64,000 nucleotides of DNA from Amborella trichopoda (Eukaryota > Streptophyta > Magnoliopsida > Amborellales > Amborellaceae), in assembly GCF_000471905.2 (NCBI RefSeq), contig NW_006499617.1, positions 1,296,697-1,360,696 of the forward strand, in the 5' to 3' direction. Of the stretch, positions 47,040 through 58,405 are shown in pieces (the stretch's first letter is position 1; each line of letters starts with the position of its first letter). The translations under genes were made by a program, and so were the position numbers. The notes under the pieces are model-generated. The model made no database searches. It worked only from the letters and a program-made list of their open reading frames with translations, and was not told where the DNA came from.

Positions 47040-47052
47040 GCAAAGTGGGAGA
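47040..47052 (+). promoter_or_regulatory. Polypurine tract, internal1
   Basis: 'gcaaagtgggaga' directly before LTR2; the same tract precedes LTR3. Confidence 0.75.
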
Positions 47053-49057
47053 TGTTGGGTTTATAAGTCCTTTAAAGGCCTTATGAGTATCTATTGATAT
47101 ACTTTCATTATAGTGAAACATAAACTCAGTGGGAATGTGGTTCCTCGAGGACCATACTAAGAGAATGATATTTGCTTATACCGGACTGCGATTATCGATC
47201 AAGGCCAGTCGGATGGAAAACCCAAGGTACCTGGGCATAAAGAATTAACCAAAGAGGGTTTTGGGTTAGCTCTTGATGAGGTCAGAGCTTATGCCTAGAT
47301 GGTAGGCCTACTAAAACAAGGGTCAAAACCACATCCATGTTCCATCACACGGCATGCATATTGATTGATCATTCAGAAAAGCCAGATATCTACCTTTGAG
47401 TAAAGCATATGCATGTGCTAGAGATACCCCAATACGCCATAGAGTTGTGGTCGCATCAGATCAGGGTGACCTTGACTCGTCTCTAGAAGAGGACCTGTAA
47501 TCCACATACTGGGATTACGACCCCTTGATTCATCGACCTAACTTTGTGACCTGCTAATGTGCCCTTGCTTGGACTGTGGGCCATGAAAAACACTGGGTTG
47601 GTTCGATAAAGCTAGTGTGGTCCGTAGTCCACAGTGGAAGGTGAAGTACCCCATTATTACAGATTGAATTTCTAAAACCATCTGGATCATTTTTCCCATC
47701 ATATTAATTTAATTATGTTCATTTTATTATTGAAATGATTTAGTTTTATTATTTGAACTTTTATGAATCTCTCAATATTTTAATTATGATTTTGGACTTA
47801 TAAAAATACAGTTATTGATTTTACAAAGTAGTAAAAATTCAAATATATATTAATTTGTTTTATTTAATTTTAAAAAAAAATTTATAAAATTCCATGGGTT
47901 TCCAAAGTGCACATGGGCCCACCATGTGGCATATGGGTGGGGGCCCACATGTGCCACAAAGGGGTGGCACGCCCCACCCTTTGGATTGTTTTTAATTGCT
48001 TTGTGTTCAAGACTTTAAGTTAAGGTAAGTTTGATTTGTGGCATGTGGTCAAATCTTGGAAGGAAAATATTGTCCATGGCTTTATTTGTTTTATAACAAG
48101 TTTGCTTTAAAGGGATATGGTCAATTTGACTAGAGAGTAAATATTGATCTTTATATTTGTTAGTATTTATTTACTTGATAATATTTGACAAATCCTTATG
48201 GAATATGTGATATTGATCATGCAATTTTATGGAATGCATGATATTTATTTTATTTAAATATATTGATGGGAAAATGATTTAATGAAACAGGGATAATTGT
48301 TCAAGCACCTTCCATAATGTTGATGGCTCATCTATGGAATGGATGGCTCAGATCTCTCACCCCACAAGTCACCCTGATCAACGGTTTAATTTTAATCTCA
48401 TGAAAGACGCAAACTATGGAAAAACCCTATCAAATCCTAAACCTAATTATCCACTATAAATAGGGGTGCTCTCCCCCCAATCTCTACATAACGTCTGTCT
48501 CTCTCCCATCATCTCTCTCTCTCCTAGAGGGGCACGCCCCACTCTTTCTCCTCCATATTTCTCTCTCTAGTTTTCTCTTTCCAAAACCTTAGGTCTCTTT
48601 CATCTCTAGACCTAAGTTAATTTTAGGGGTTGGAAAAATAAGAGGGGGTCTAAGTTAATTTTGGAGGTTAAGGTTTAGTAAGGATTTTGAATGAGGGTTA
48701 CCTAGTTTAGCCGAAATCAGTTATCTCGGTTCGAGATTGAAGCTAGACCACAGATCCTTTGCCAATGGATGTGGTAACTCCGTGTGGGGTGTAAAAAGGC
48801 CGGTTGAGGTAATCTCCGACATCTTTTCTTTTATTTGTTTATTCTTTTATTTTATATTCTCAAGCACAGTATTAGATTGTATGAATGGCATCTAGTAGTT
48901 GAGATTTATTTTATTGCTGTGTTATTTTGGAATTTCTATTGTTTGTAATAAGACCATCTGTGAGTGATCTTGTTACCAAAATTATAAGGGGTGATTATTA
49001 TTAAAAAAAGAAAAAGTCGTATTTCCCCCGTAAAAGATCACATAGATCTTTCTTTCA
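47053..49057 (+). repeat. LTR2 of the copia array (2005 bp, gap-free)
   Basis: Starts TGTTGGGTTTAT and ends 'tctttctttca'. It serves as 3' LTR of internal1 and 5' LTR of internal2. It is the best reference copy of the family in the window. Confidence 0.9.
48454..48463 (+). promoter_or_regulatory. TATA box of LTR2
   Basis: 'actataaata' within 'ccactataaatagg', conserved in the other LTR copies. Confidence 0.65.
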
Positions 49058-49058
49058 T

Positions 49059-49070
49059 TGGTAGCAGAGC
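49059..49070 (+). promoter_or_regulatory. Primer-binding site, internal2
   Basis: 'tggtagcagagc', one mismatch to the canonical site. Confidence 0.8.
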
Positions 49071-49130
49071 TAGTTTTACTTGATCGCCATTAGAAGTCTT
49101 TTATTTATTTTTGCTTGAGAATAGAAATAT

Positions 49131-50192
49131 ATTATTGCTCGTACCTTCAGCTCTAAGATCCTAAAAATCGAAAGGTTTGATGGGGCTAACTTTGCTTCAT
49201 GGAAAAGAAAAATCAAATTTGTGCTTTATGAAGAAAACTTACATGAGGTACTCTTTGAGGACTGACCTCGTCGTCCAACTGACGACTCATCTCAAATAAT
49301 CAAAGATGAGTACGCCAATTGGAAGAGGAGGAACTTGAGATGCAAGCACATTCTTTTATGTGCCATGACTGACTCGTATGCTTCTGAGAACACGTCAATC
49401 TATACTGCAAGTGAGATTTTTGATAAACTTGAAAGAGAGTATGTTGAACCCTCTCACATGAATCAAACTATGGCTATTAGAAGGTACAATGATTTAAAAA
49501 TGGTAGAAGGTACCATGTTTGCAGATCATGTGCACGTGTTTCGTGCGCTAGTCAGAGATTTGAAAGATACAAGCATGAAGCCCAATGAATCTATGCAAGT
49601 GATTCATTTAATGAATTCTCTTCTTAATTCATGAGAGACTTTTGTATCTTCCATCTCTGTTAGAAGAAAGGCACAAAAATTGGAGGAACTCATCATGACC
49701 ATCAAATCTAAAGAAAAAATGAGGAGTTCAAGGCAAACCCTAAGGGATGCTGTGCATATGGTAAAATCTTAACCGTCTTTTAAATTTAAGAAATAAAAGG
49801 GAATAAATACTTTTGAGAAGAAAAAATATTTCAAAAGAAGAGATTTTGGAAATAAGGGAGCAAAGAGAGAGACTCGAACTTGTTTTATTCAATAATTGTC
49901 AGTTCAACAAATCTGGTGGAATTAACAAGGAATTGCTATGTGTGATTTTTGAGTCCATGCTAGCTGACCCTAAAGGAGCTTCTTGGTGTCTTGACTCGGA
50001 GGCTACGGCCCATGTCACAAACATCAATGAAGGTTACCGTTCTTTTACTCGCATGGGGCGAGGACAGCAGGATATTTATATGGGAGTAAATCGAAGACTG
50101 ATGTACTTGGAGTTGAAGATTTTGAGCAGAAACTGAAGAGTAGGATCATCTTGATCCTAAAGCAAGCACTTTATGCTCATGATATGAGGAGG
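49131..50192 (+). pseudogene. gag: Copia gag and protease start, internal2
   Basis: The gag start aligned to 43003 reads ATT here, and a stop occurs at ~49263 ('FED' stop). 49335-49634 holds a long intact gag stretch ('ENTSIYTASEIFDKLEREY', 'TMAIRRYNDLKMVEGT'). The zinc knuckle is removed by a ~26-nt deletion near 49890. The protease motif reads D-S-E instead of D-S-G (49993-50001). The frame is cut by the LTR array at 50198. Confidence 0.85.
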
Positions 50193-50384
50193 TACTTTAT
50201 AACAATCCTAAACTTTAAAAAAAAAAAAAAAAGAAAAAAAGAAGAAGAAAAAAGAAAATAAACTTTTAATACATGATGATTCGTTTGAACATGATGGTGT
50301 TTAGGGACCATCGCTACTTTTCAAAGCTTTTTGTTTAAAAGCTTTGTGTTACCTTGCACTTTGCCACGTCCACTAAAGGACGTG

Positions 50385-50565
50385 GGCTTTAGGTGTTTAA
50401 AGCGTAAACTAAGGTGTTTAAAGCGTAAACTAATGCTCACACCTGTAACGTAATAAAAGTTTTAGGTGTTTAGAGGGTAAACTAATGCTCACACCTGTAA
50501 CGTAATAAAAGCTTGAGGTGTTTAAAGCGTAAACTAACGCTCACACCTAAAACGTAATAAAAGAA
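50385..50565 (+). repeat. ~52-bp tandem repeat in LTRa
   Basis: Units 'aggtgtttaaagcgtaaact' plus 'gctcacacctgtaacgtaat' repeat three times, with an extra partial first unit. The same block is at 52213-52375 and 54025-54187. Each unit opens with 'aggtgt' and later has its complement 'acacct', so each can form a stem. Confidence 0.85.
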
Positions 50566-51284
50566 TAAAATAAAATGTTAGTAGAATTTAAATTAAAAGA
50601 GGTGAAGACTCCTACCTTAGAAAACTTTTGAGATATTTTCTCTGGTCGAAACACAGTGAACTCCTCTCTCGAGCCGAATTTTTATCGGAAGCTCCCTCTC
50701 AAATATTTGTGAGTAAGTGACATCATCTTCTTGAAAAATAATCTGTTTAATAAAAATTGTGATATTTTATCGATGTTAGAAATTTTGAATGCAGTAAATT
50801 ATGAAAAATAAATTTAATTATTTTTCTTGTCTATTGTTAGAAATAAATGTGATATTTCTGCTTTTAGTAAAATTGTGATATTTCTTTCTACTGTTTTGAA
50901 TATTTAGACATTGTAAAATTCATGTGCAAATGACTGCCTTATTATTTAAAAATTGACATTTTTGCAATTGATCATAGTAATGTTGTGAAATGTTTATTTG
51001 TGGACTGATATCCCATAAATTGTGATAATTCCGTATTATTGAATTTCTATAAGAGTTTTTCTATACATATTAAATTGGCAATTATGCTAGAATGCCTTTA
51101 CAAACTGCTATCTTTCTAAATTTGAGCCCAAAATATTTGATTGGTTATTTTTGAAATGTTATAGAAAGTGACTGTTATTAATGGTTTAAGTGAAATTCAT
51201 ATTAATGATTTAAGTGATATGTTGAGTACATAATATTGCTACTTTCGAATGTTTAAAGAGATTTAGAAATAATTTAAGTATGCA

Positions 51285-51493
51285 AGTGGACTCATCCGGT
51301 TCGCCGGTGAGGTATAAGTGAACCTATCTGGGACGCCAGTAGGGATTAAGTGGACTCATCCGGTATGCCGGTGAGGTATAAGTGGATCTGCAGGGATTAA
51401 GTGGACCTATCTGGGACGCCGATAGGGATTAAGTGGACCCATCAGGACGCTGATGGGGTATATAGGTGACCTACTTGGGACGGCAGTAGGGTA
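51285..51493 (+). repeat. Hairpin array in LTRa
   Basis: About seven ~30-bp units, each headed by 'aagtgga' or a variant and carrying a short inverted repeat. Stems include CTCA-T-CCGG with CCGG-TGAG, CCTA-T-CTGG with CCAG-TAGG, CCTATC with GATAGG, CCCATCAG with CTGATGGG, and CCTACT with AGTAGG. Loops are often 'gacg'. One unit near 51383-51398 is collapsed. Confidence 0.8.
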
Positions 51494-51912
51494 TTTTGTG
51501 AAATCCTTTGAATTATGCACTGCCGTTAAAAGTGTTATAAGCATTTCAATTACTTGGATTATACTTAATTATGCATTTATTGAAAGTGAAACTGCTGATG
51601 CATTTCTGTTAATAGATCTCATTTTGGAAAATATTGATATCTTTCAATCATGATTATTTTTAGGATTATGATGATCACTTACTTAGTAGCCGAACTCATC
51701 AAACTATGATAAACATTTTTCAGGATAACTGCGGTTTTATTTGAGTGCTCGTCAAGATCAACTTTGGGAAGATATTGAAGTTGTGCTTAAGTTTTCTTTT
51801 GTTACTTTTTAAAAATTCGCTATTGTAAATTTGTCCTAAAAAGAGATGTATATATATGTTTTGACTGCCACATCTCAGGAATATCAGTATTGTAAATTCT
51901 TGGGGTGTGACA

Positions 51913-52020
51913 ATTATGGTTTCAGAGCAATAGGTTTAAGATTCTTAGGAAATTTAAAAATCATTTGCACTAATCAGGTACACAAATTTAGAGGACTAAA
52001 TTTCTTTAAGGGGGGAAGAA
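51913..52020 (+). other. 108-bp internal region 1: primer site plus polypurine tract
   Basis: Begins 'attatggtttcagagcaat' (primer site with one change) and ends 'aaggggggaagaa'. Nothing lies between except ~70 bp of untranslated sequence. No gag or pol is present. Confidence 0.9.
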
Positions 52021-53724
52021 TGTAACCATCCCAAACTTTAAAAAAAAAATAAAAAAATACAAAACAAAAAAAAGGAAAAAGGGAAAAGAAAATAAACTTT
52101 TAATACATGATGATTCGTTTGAACATGATGGTGTTTAGGGGCCATCGCTACTTTTCAAAGCTTTTCGTTTAAAAGCTTTGTGTTTCCTTGCTCTTGCCAC
52201 GTCCACTAAAGGATGTAGGCTTTAGGTGTTTAAAGCGTAAACTAACGCTCACACCTGTAACGTAATAAAAGCTTTAGGTGTTTAAAGCGTAAATTAAAGC
52301 TCACACCTGTAACGTACTAAAAGCTTGAGGTGTTTAAAGCGTAAACTAACGCTCACATCTGTAACGTAATAAAAGAATAAAATAATATGTTAGTAGAATT
52401 TAAATTAAGAGAGGTGAAGACTCCTACTTTAGAAAACTTTTGAGATTTTTTCTCTGGTCGAAACACAGTGAACTCCTCTCTCGAGCCGAATTTTTATCGG
52501 AAGCTCCCTCTCAAATATTTGTGAGTAAGTGACATCATCTTCCTGAAAAATAATCTATTTAATAAAAATTGTGATATTTTATCTATGTTAGAAATTTTGA
52601 ATGCTGTAAATTACGAAAAATAAATTTATTTATTTTTCTTGTCTATTGTTAGAAATAAATGTGATATTTCTGATTTTAATAAAATTGTGATATTTCTTTC
52701 TACTGTTTTGAATATTTAGACATTGTAAAATTCATGTGCAAATGACTGCCTTATTATTTAAAAATTGACATTTTTGCAATTGATTATAGTATTGTTGTGA
52801 AATGTTTATTTGTGGATTGATATCCCATAAATTGTGATATTTCCATATTCTTGAATTTCTATAAGAGTTTTTCTATACATATTAAATTGGCAATTATGCT
52901 AGAATGCCTTTACAAACTGCTACCTTTCTAAATTTGAGCCCAAAATATTTGATTGGTTATTTTTGAAGTGTTATAGAAAGTGACTGTTATTAATGGTTTA
53001 AGTGAAATTCATATTAATGATTTCAGTGATATGTTGAGTATATGATATTGCTACTTTCGAATGTTTAAAGAGATTTAGAAATAATTTAAGTATGCAAGTG
53101 GACTCATCCGGTTCGCCGGTGAGGTATAATTGAACCTATCTGGGACGCCAGTAGGGAGTAAGTGGACTCATCCGGTATGCCGGTGAGGTATAAGTGGACC
53201 TGCAGGGATTAAGTGGACCTATCTGGGACGCAAATAGGGATTAAGTGGACCCATCAGGACGCTGATGGGGTATATAGGTGACCTACTTGGGACGGCAGTA
53301 GGGTATTTTGTGAAATCCTTTGAATTATGCACTGCCGTTAAAAGTGTTATAAGCATTTCAATTACTTGGATTATACTTAATTATGCATTTATTGAAAGTG
53401 AAACTGTTGATGCATTTCTGTTAATAGATCTCATTTTGGAAAATATTGATATCTTTCAATCATGATTATTTTTAGGATTATGATGATCACTTACTTAGTA
53501 GCCAAACTCATCAAATTATGATAAACATTTTTCAGGATAACTGCGATTTTATTTGAGTGCTCGTCAAGATCAAATTTGGGAAGATATTGAAGTTGTGCTT
53601 AAGCTTTCTTTTGTTCCTTTTTAAAAATTCGCTACTGTAAATTTGTCCTAAAAAGAGATGTATATATATGTTTTGACTGCCACATCTCAGGAATATCAGT
53701 ATTGTAAATTCTTGGGGTGTGACA
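52021..53724 (+). repeat. LTRb of the minimal array (1704 bp)
   Basis: Starts TGTAACCATCCC and ends GGGTGTGACA. It is nearly identical to LTRc. Hairpin array at about 53095-53303. Confidence 0.9.
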
Positions 53725-53832
53725 ATTATGGTATCAGAGCAATAGGTTTAAGATTCTTAGGAAATTTAAAAATCATTTTCACTAATCAGGTACACAAATT
53801 TAGAGGACTAAATTTCTTTAAGGGGGGACGAA
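53725..53832 (+). other. 108-bp internal region 2: primer site plus polypurine tract
   Basis: Same length as region 1, with an exact 'tggtatcagagca' at 53729 and ending 'aaggggggacgaa'. Confidence 0.9.
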
Positions 53833-55534
53833 TGTAACCATCCCAAACCTTAAAAAAAAAAAAAAAAAAAAAACGAAAAAAACGGAAAAAGAAAAAAGAA
53901 AATAAACTTTTAATACATGATGATTCGTTTGAACATGATGGTGTTTAGGGGCCATCGCTACTTTTCAAAGCTTTTCGTTTAAAAGCTTTGTGTTTCCTTG
54001 CTCTTGCCACGTCCACTAAAGGATGTAGGCTTTAGGTGTTTAAAGCGTAAACTAACGCTCACACCTGTAACGTAATAAAAGCTTTAGGTGTTTAAAGCGT
54101 AAACTAAAGCTCACACCTGTAACGTACTAAAAGCTTGAGGTGTTTAAAGCGTAAACTAACGCTCACATCTGTAACGTAATAAAAGAATAAAATATTATGT
54201 TAGTAGAATTTAAATTAAGAGAGGTGAAGACTCCTACCTTAGAAAACTTTTGAGATTTTTTCTCTGGTCGAAACACAGTGAACTCCTCTCTCGAGCCGAA
54301 TTTTTATCGGAAGCTCCCTCTCAAATATTTGTGAGTAAGTGACATCATCTTCCTGAAAAATAATCTGTTTAATAAAAATTGTGATATTTTATCTATGTTA
54401 GAAATTTTGAATGCTGTAAATTATGAAAAATAAATTTATTTATTTTTCTTGTCTATTGTTAGAAATAAATGTGATATTTCTGCTTTTAGTAAAATTGATA
54501 TATTTCTTTCTACTGTTTTGAATATTTAGACATTGTAAAATTCATGTGCAAATGACTGCCTTATTATTTAAAAATTGATATTTTTGCAATTGATTATAGT
54601 ATTGTTGTGATATGTTTATTTGTGGATTGATATCCCATAAATTGTGATATTTCCATATTCATGAATTTCTATAAGAGTTTTTCTATACATATTAAATTGG
54701 CAATTATGCTAGAATGCCTTTACAAACGGCTACCTTTCTAAATTTGAGCCCAAAATATTTGATTGGTTATTTTTGAAATGTTATAGAAAGTGACTGTTAT
54801 TAATGGTTTAAGTGAAATTAATATTAATGATTTCAGTGATATGTTGAGTACATGATATTGCTACTTTCGAATGTTTAAAGAGATTTAGAAATAATTTAAG
54901 TATGCAAGTGGACTCATCCGGTTCGCCGGTGAGGTATAAGTGAACCTATCTGGGACGCCAGTAGGGATTAAGTTGACTCATCCGGTATGCCGGTGAGGTA
55001 TAAGTGGACCTGCAGGGATTAAGTGGACCTATCTGGGATGCCGATAGGGATTAAGTGGACCCATCAGGATGCTGATGGGGTATATAGGTGACCTACTTGG
55101 GACGGCAGTAGGGTATTTTGTGAAATCTTTTGAATTATGCACTGCCGTTAAAAGTGTTATAAGCATTTCAATTACTTGGATTATACTTAATTATGCATTT
55201 ATTGAAAGTGAAACTGTTGATGCATTTCTGTTAATAGATCTCATTTTGGAAAATATTGATATCTTTCAATCATGATTATTTTTAGGATTATGATGATCAC
55301 TTACTTAGTAGCCAAACTCATCAAACTATGATAAACATTTTTCAGGATAACTGCGGTCTCATTTGCGTGCTCGTCAGGATCAACTTTGGGAAGATATTGA
55401 AGTTGTGCTTAAGCTTTCTTTTGTTACTTTTTAAAAATTCGTCATTGTAAATTTGTCCTAAAATGAGATGTATATATATGTTTTGACTGCCACATCTCAG
55501 GAATATCAGTATTGTAAATTCTTGGGGTGTGACA
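53833..55534 (+). repeat. LTRc of the minimal array (1702 bp)
   Basis: Starts TGTAACCATCCC and ends GGGTGTGACA, followed by the right TSD copy. Hairpin array at about 54904-55112. Confidence 0.9.
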
Positions 55535-55539
55535 CACTT

Positions 55540-55745
55540 GGTTTCGATTCCTAAGATGTCTATAGCTGGATTCATATCCACTTTCATTGGGGAGAAAGTG
55601 GTGGTCAAGAAGGGGAAAGATGTGATCATGACTAGACGACTTATAAACGGGTTATTTACTACTGAAGTAAAAGAGAACGTTGCTTATGTCTCAGCCCCTA
55701 ATGAATTAGATGTTACCATGGCATATAAGGTTAGGGCACATTAAT
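55540..55745 (+). pseudogene. Copia protease/pre-integrase region resuming, internal2
   Basis: Directly continues the frame cut at 50197: 'VSIPKMSIAGFISTFIGEK' corresponds to 44077-44130 of internal1. It runs open to 55744, then a frame break occurs in the pre-integrase 'LWH' region, which is partly deleted here. Confidence 0.8.
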
Positions 55746-55799
55746 ATCAAACGTATAGAAAGATTAAAAAGGGATGCGATTTATCAAAATTAGGAAGGA

Positions 55800-56600
55800 G
55801 ATTTATCGAAAGTGTGTGAGTCTTGTGTGCAAGGAAAACTAATAAGGATTAATACCACCAAGGCAAAAAGAGCTACTAACGTATTGGAAATCATTCACAG
55901 TAACATATGTGGACCTATGAATATGACCATCAAAAGTGGAAAAAGATATTTTATCTCTTTTATAAATGATTACTCGCGATATGGCCATGTGTACGTTATT
56001 AATGCAAAATCAGAAGCCCTAGAAAAATTCAAAGAATATAAGGCCTAAGTAGAGAATCAAACCAACCGGAAAATAAAAGTCCTTAGAACCGATAGTGGGG
56101 AGGAATATTCATTTGAAATTTTCAAAGAATTATGCATTGATAATAGGATCATCCATCAGTACACCATGCCTTATACTCCTAAACAAAATGGTGTAGTTGA
56201 GAGAACGAATAGGACCTTCGTGGAAATGGTAAGGAGTATGATGGGGCATGCAAATCTCTCATTGGAATTTTTGGGAGAAGTCGTATTACGTGCATGTTAC
56301 ATCTTTAACCGGACTCCAACAAAACTACCCCACTTACTCCTCACGAAATTTTAAAAGGTCGTACTCCCTCCCTTAAACACCTGAAAGTTTGGGGTTGCTC
56401 AGCCCATATCCTTATCCCACATCAAAATAGAACCAAATTGCAACAAAAAGCTTTCAAATCCAATTTAATTGGTTACCCAGATCATGGTAAGGGGTATCGA
56501 TTCTACTATCTTGAAACAAGTACAATTATTAAAAGCCACGATGCACTTCTTCGAGGAGGAATTTCTTGAAACAAGGGTGAGTAGAAAACAAGTCAACTTT
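55800..56600 (+). pseudogene. Copia integrase, internal2 (first catalytic Asp changed)
   Basis: 'VCESCVQGKL' supplies the CxxC of the zinc region. The core begins 'IIHSNICGPMN', where the first catalytic Asp is Asn (~55896). 'LRTDSGEEYS' keeps the second Asp. 'KQNGVVERTN' (~56178-56207) keeps the Glu lost in internal1. Stops lie at ~56046 and ~56352. Confidence 0.85.
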
Positions 56601-56819
56601 ATGAGGAGGCCAAAAACAAGGATTTAGTTCGAGACCCTGAATCTGAAACTTCTAAACCAACCTAACCTATTCCTGAACTCTCTAAAGAAAGTGAACCTTT
56701 ACTTGAACCAAGATGAAGTAACTGAGTCAGTGGACCACCTTTTTACCTAGAACATTTTGTCCACCTTGGAGAACATTTTAATAAGATTAAGGAAGATTTA
56801 GATTCAGAACCTAGCACTC

Positions 56820-57680
56820 ACCATGAAGCCTTGACCTGTCCTGAAAAAGAATATTGGGTAGAAGCCATGAAAGATGAATATGCTTCCATTAACCAAAACC
56901 ATGTATGAGAATTAGTACCTCTACTTCAAAAACATAAGGCTATTGGTCGTATGTGGATTTTCAAGAAAAAGTTCAACTTTGAAGGGAAAATAGAAAAATA
57001 CAAAGCTAGGTTGGTTGCACCCAGAGAGAAGGGATAGATTATGAGGAAACTTTTTCCCCTGTTGCCAAATTTTCATCCATCCGAATCCTTATAGCTATAA
57101 CAACTCATTTTGACTTTGAGGTTCATCAAATGGATGTCAAAACAACCTTTCTAAATGGGGATTTAGAAGAAGAAATTTACATTACCCAACCTGAGGGATT
57201 TGAAGAGAAAGGAAATAGAACTTAGTATGCAAACTTAATAAATCCCTTTATGGCCTGAAACAAGCATCGCGACAATGGTATATAAAATTCCTCGAGAACC
57301 TTTCTCTTGTAGGGTTATCCACAAATAATGAGGATTATTACATATATCAAAAGGTCTGTGTGAGTGATGTGGTTTTTATATCGTTATATGTGGATGATAT
57401 GCTAATTATTAGTAGCTCAATTGCCCTAGTAGTAGAAACGGAAAATTTCCTTGCACAACAGTTCGATATGAACGATCTTGGAGAAGCTTCATATGTGTTG
57501 GGCATCAAGATAATAAGAAACATGAGAGAGAAAGCTATCCAACTTTCCCAGACAACCTATTATAAGAGGATTCTAGAAAAGTTTGATATGAGTATGTGTA
57601 AGCCCATGTCTACCCCAATTGAGAAAAAAACGAAGCTTAGTAATAAGATGTGTCCCACACCGAAGACATGGATATAAGAG
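56820..57680 (+). pseudogene. Copia reverse transcriptase, internal2
   Basis: Blocks parallel internal1: 'CPEKEYWVEAMKDEYASI' near 56838, a shortened region around 57015 that deletes part of 'VAKGFTQ', then 'FEVHQMDVKTTFLNGDLEEE'. The longest intact stretch is 57360-57677, with YVDD at 57387-57398. Breaks occur near 57020, 57220 and 57660. Confidence 0.85.
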
Positions 57681-58357
57681 CCATGGAGGGAGTGCCTTAC
57701 AGGAGCGCAGTTGGGTCCATTATGTATGCCATGATGGGAACAAGGCCTGACTTGTCCTTTGTTATGAGTCTGGTGAGCCGTTTCCAAAGTAATCTAGGAG
57801 AGAAGCATTGGAAAGCTGTAAAAGGAACTCTCAGATATTTAAAGGGGACCATGAACTATGCGCTCACATATAAGGGGGGAACTGAAATAGCAATAGAGGG
57901 ATATTCAGATGCAAGTTATCTCGCGGATTCAGATGATGCGAAGTGTACATCTGGGTATGTGTTTCTGCTTGGAGGAGGTGCGGTTTCTTGAAAGTCAAGA
58001 AACAAGATATTGTGGCCTTGTCCACCATGGAATTCGAGTATGTGGCATGCTATCTAGCAACCAAAGAGGCCATGTGGATTAAGGAGTTTCTTAATCAACT
58101 TAATTTTTCATCATGTACGTTGTGAGGCAGTGCCAATTTTTTGCGATAACACTGCGGCTATTTGGGTCTCTAAGGAACCTCGGTTTTACAAGAAATCCAA
58201 GCATATTAAGCCTTATTTTTATCACCTGAGAAATGAGGTGAGATTGAAAGAGATCGATATCAGCTACATATCTACAGACTTTATGATTGCAGACCCTCTG
58301 ATTAAAGGAGCTGTCCCTAATGTTTTTGTAAGACATGTGAGAGAGATGAGGATGTGA
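57650..58357 (+). pseudogene. Copia RT end and RNase H, internal2
   Basis: 57650-57991 is open: 'MEGVPYRSAVGSIMYAMMGT', 'HWKAVKGTLRYLKGTMNY' and the RNase H start 'GYSDASYLADSDDAKCTSGY'. A one-base loss near 57991 shifts the frame to 'VKKQDIVALSTMEFEYVACY'. A further segment 58130-58357 carries 'IFCDNTAAIWVSKEPR' and the C-terminal 'DFMIADPLIKGAV'. Confidence 0.85.
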
Positions 58358-58393
58358 GAAAGTGAGGAAGAGAGAATGTAAGGCCTTCAAAGG

Positions 58394-58405
58394 CCAAGTG
58401 GGAGA
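58394..58405 (+). promoter_or_regulatory. Polypurine tract, internal2
   Basis: 'ccaagtgggaga' directly before LTR3. Confidence 0.75.

Larger units (their letters stand above)
50198..51912 (+). repeat. LTRa of the minimal array (1715 bp)
   Basis: Starts 'tataacaatcctaaac' (canonical TGTAACCATCCC mutated) and ends GGTGTGACA. It is more diverged from LTRb and LTRc than they are from each other, for example 'ggacgtgggc' versus 'ggatgtaggc'. Confidence 0.9.
50198..55534 (+). mobile_element. Minimal gypsy-type LTR array: three LTRs, two 108-bp internal regions
   Basis: LTRs at 50198-51912, 52021-53724 and 53833-55534 alternate with two 108-bp segments that hold only a primer site and a polypurine tract. 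The array interrupts copia internal2 and is flanked by TACTT (50193-50197) and CACTT (55535-55539), a probable 5-bp TSD with one change. There is no coding capacity. The 3' tail motif 'tttagaggactaaat' plus 'aagggggg' links it to the gypsy element at 25851-33436. Confidence 0.9.

Noticed and set aside
51285..51493. CRISPR-like appearance of regularly spaced partial palindromes
   Set aside because: Plant LTR context, units abut without unique spacers, and the repeats vary in the stems.
51453..55275. Three nearly identical ~66-codon frames at 51453, 53265 and 55069 that might look like a conserved small protein
   Set aside because: They lie at the same offset in three recent LTR copies, so identity reflects duplication. 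The frame overlaps the hairpin array end and has no recognised domain.
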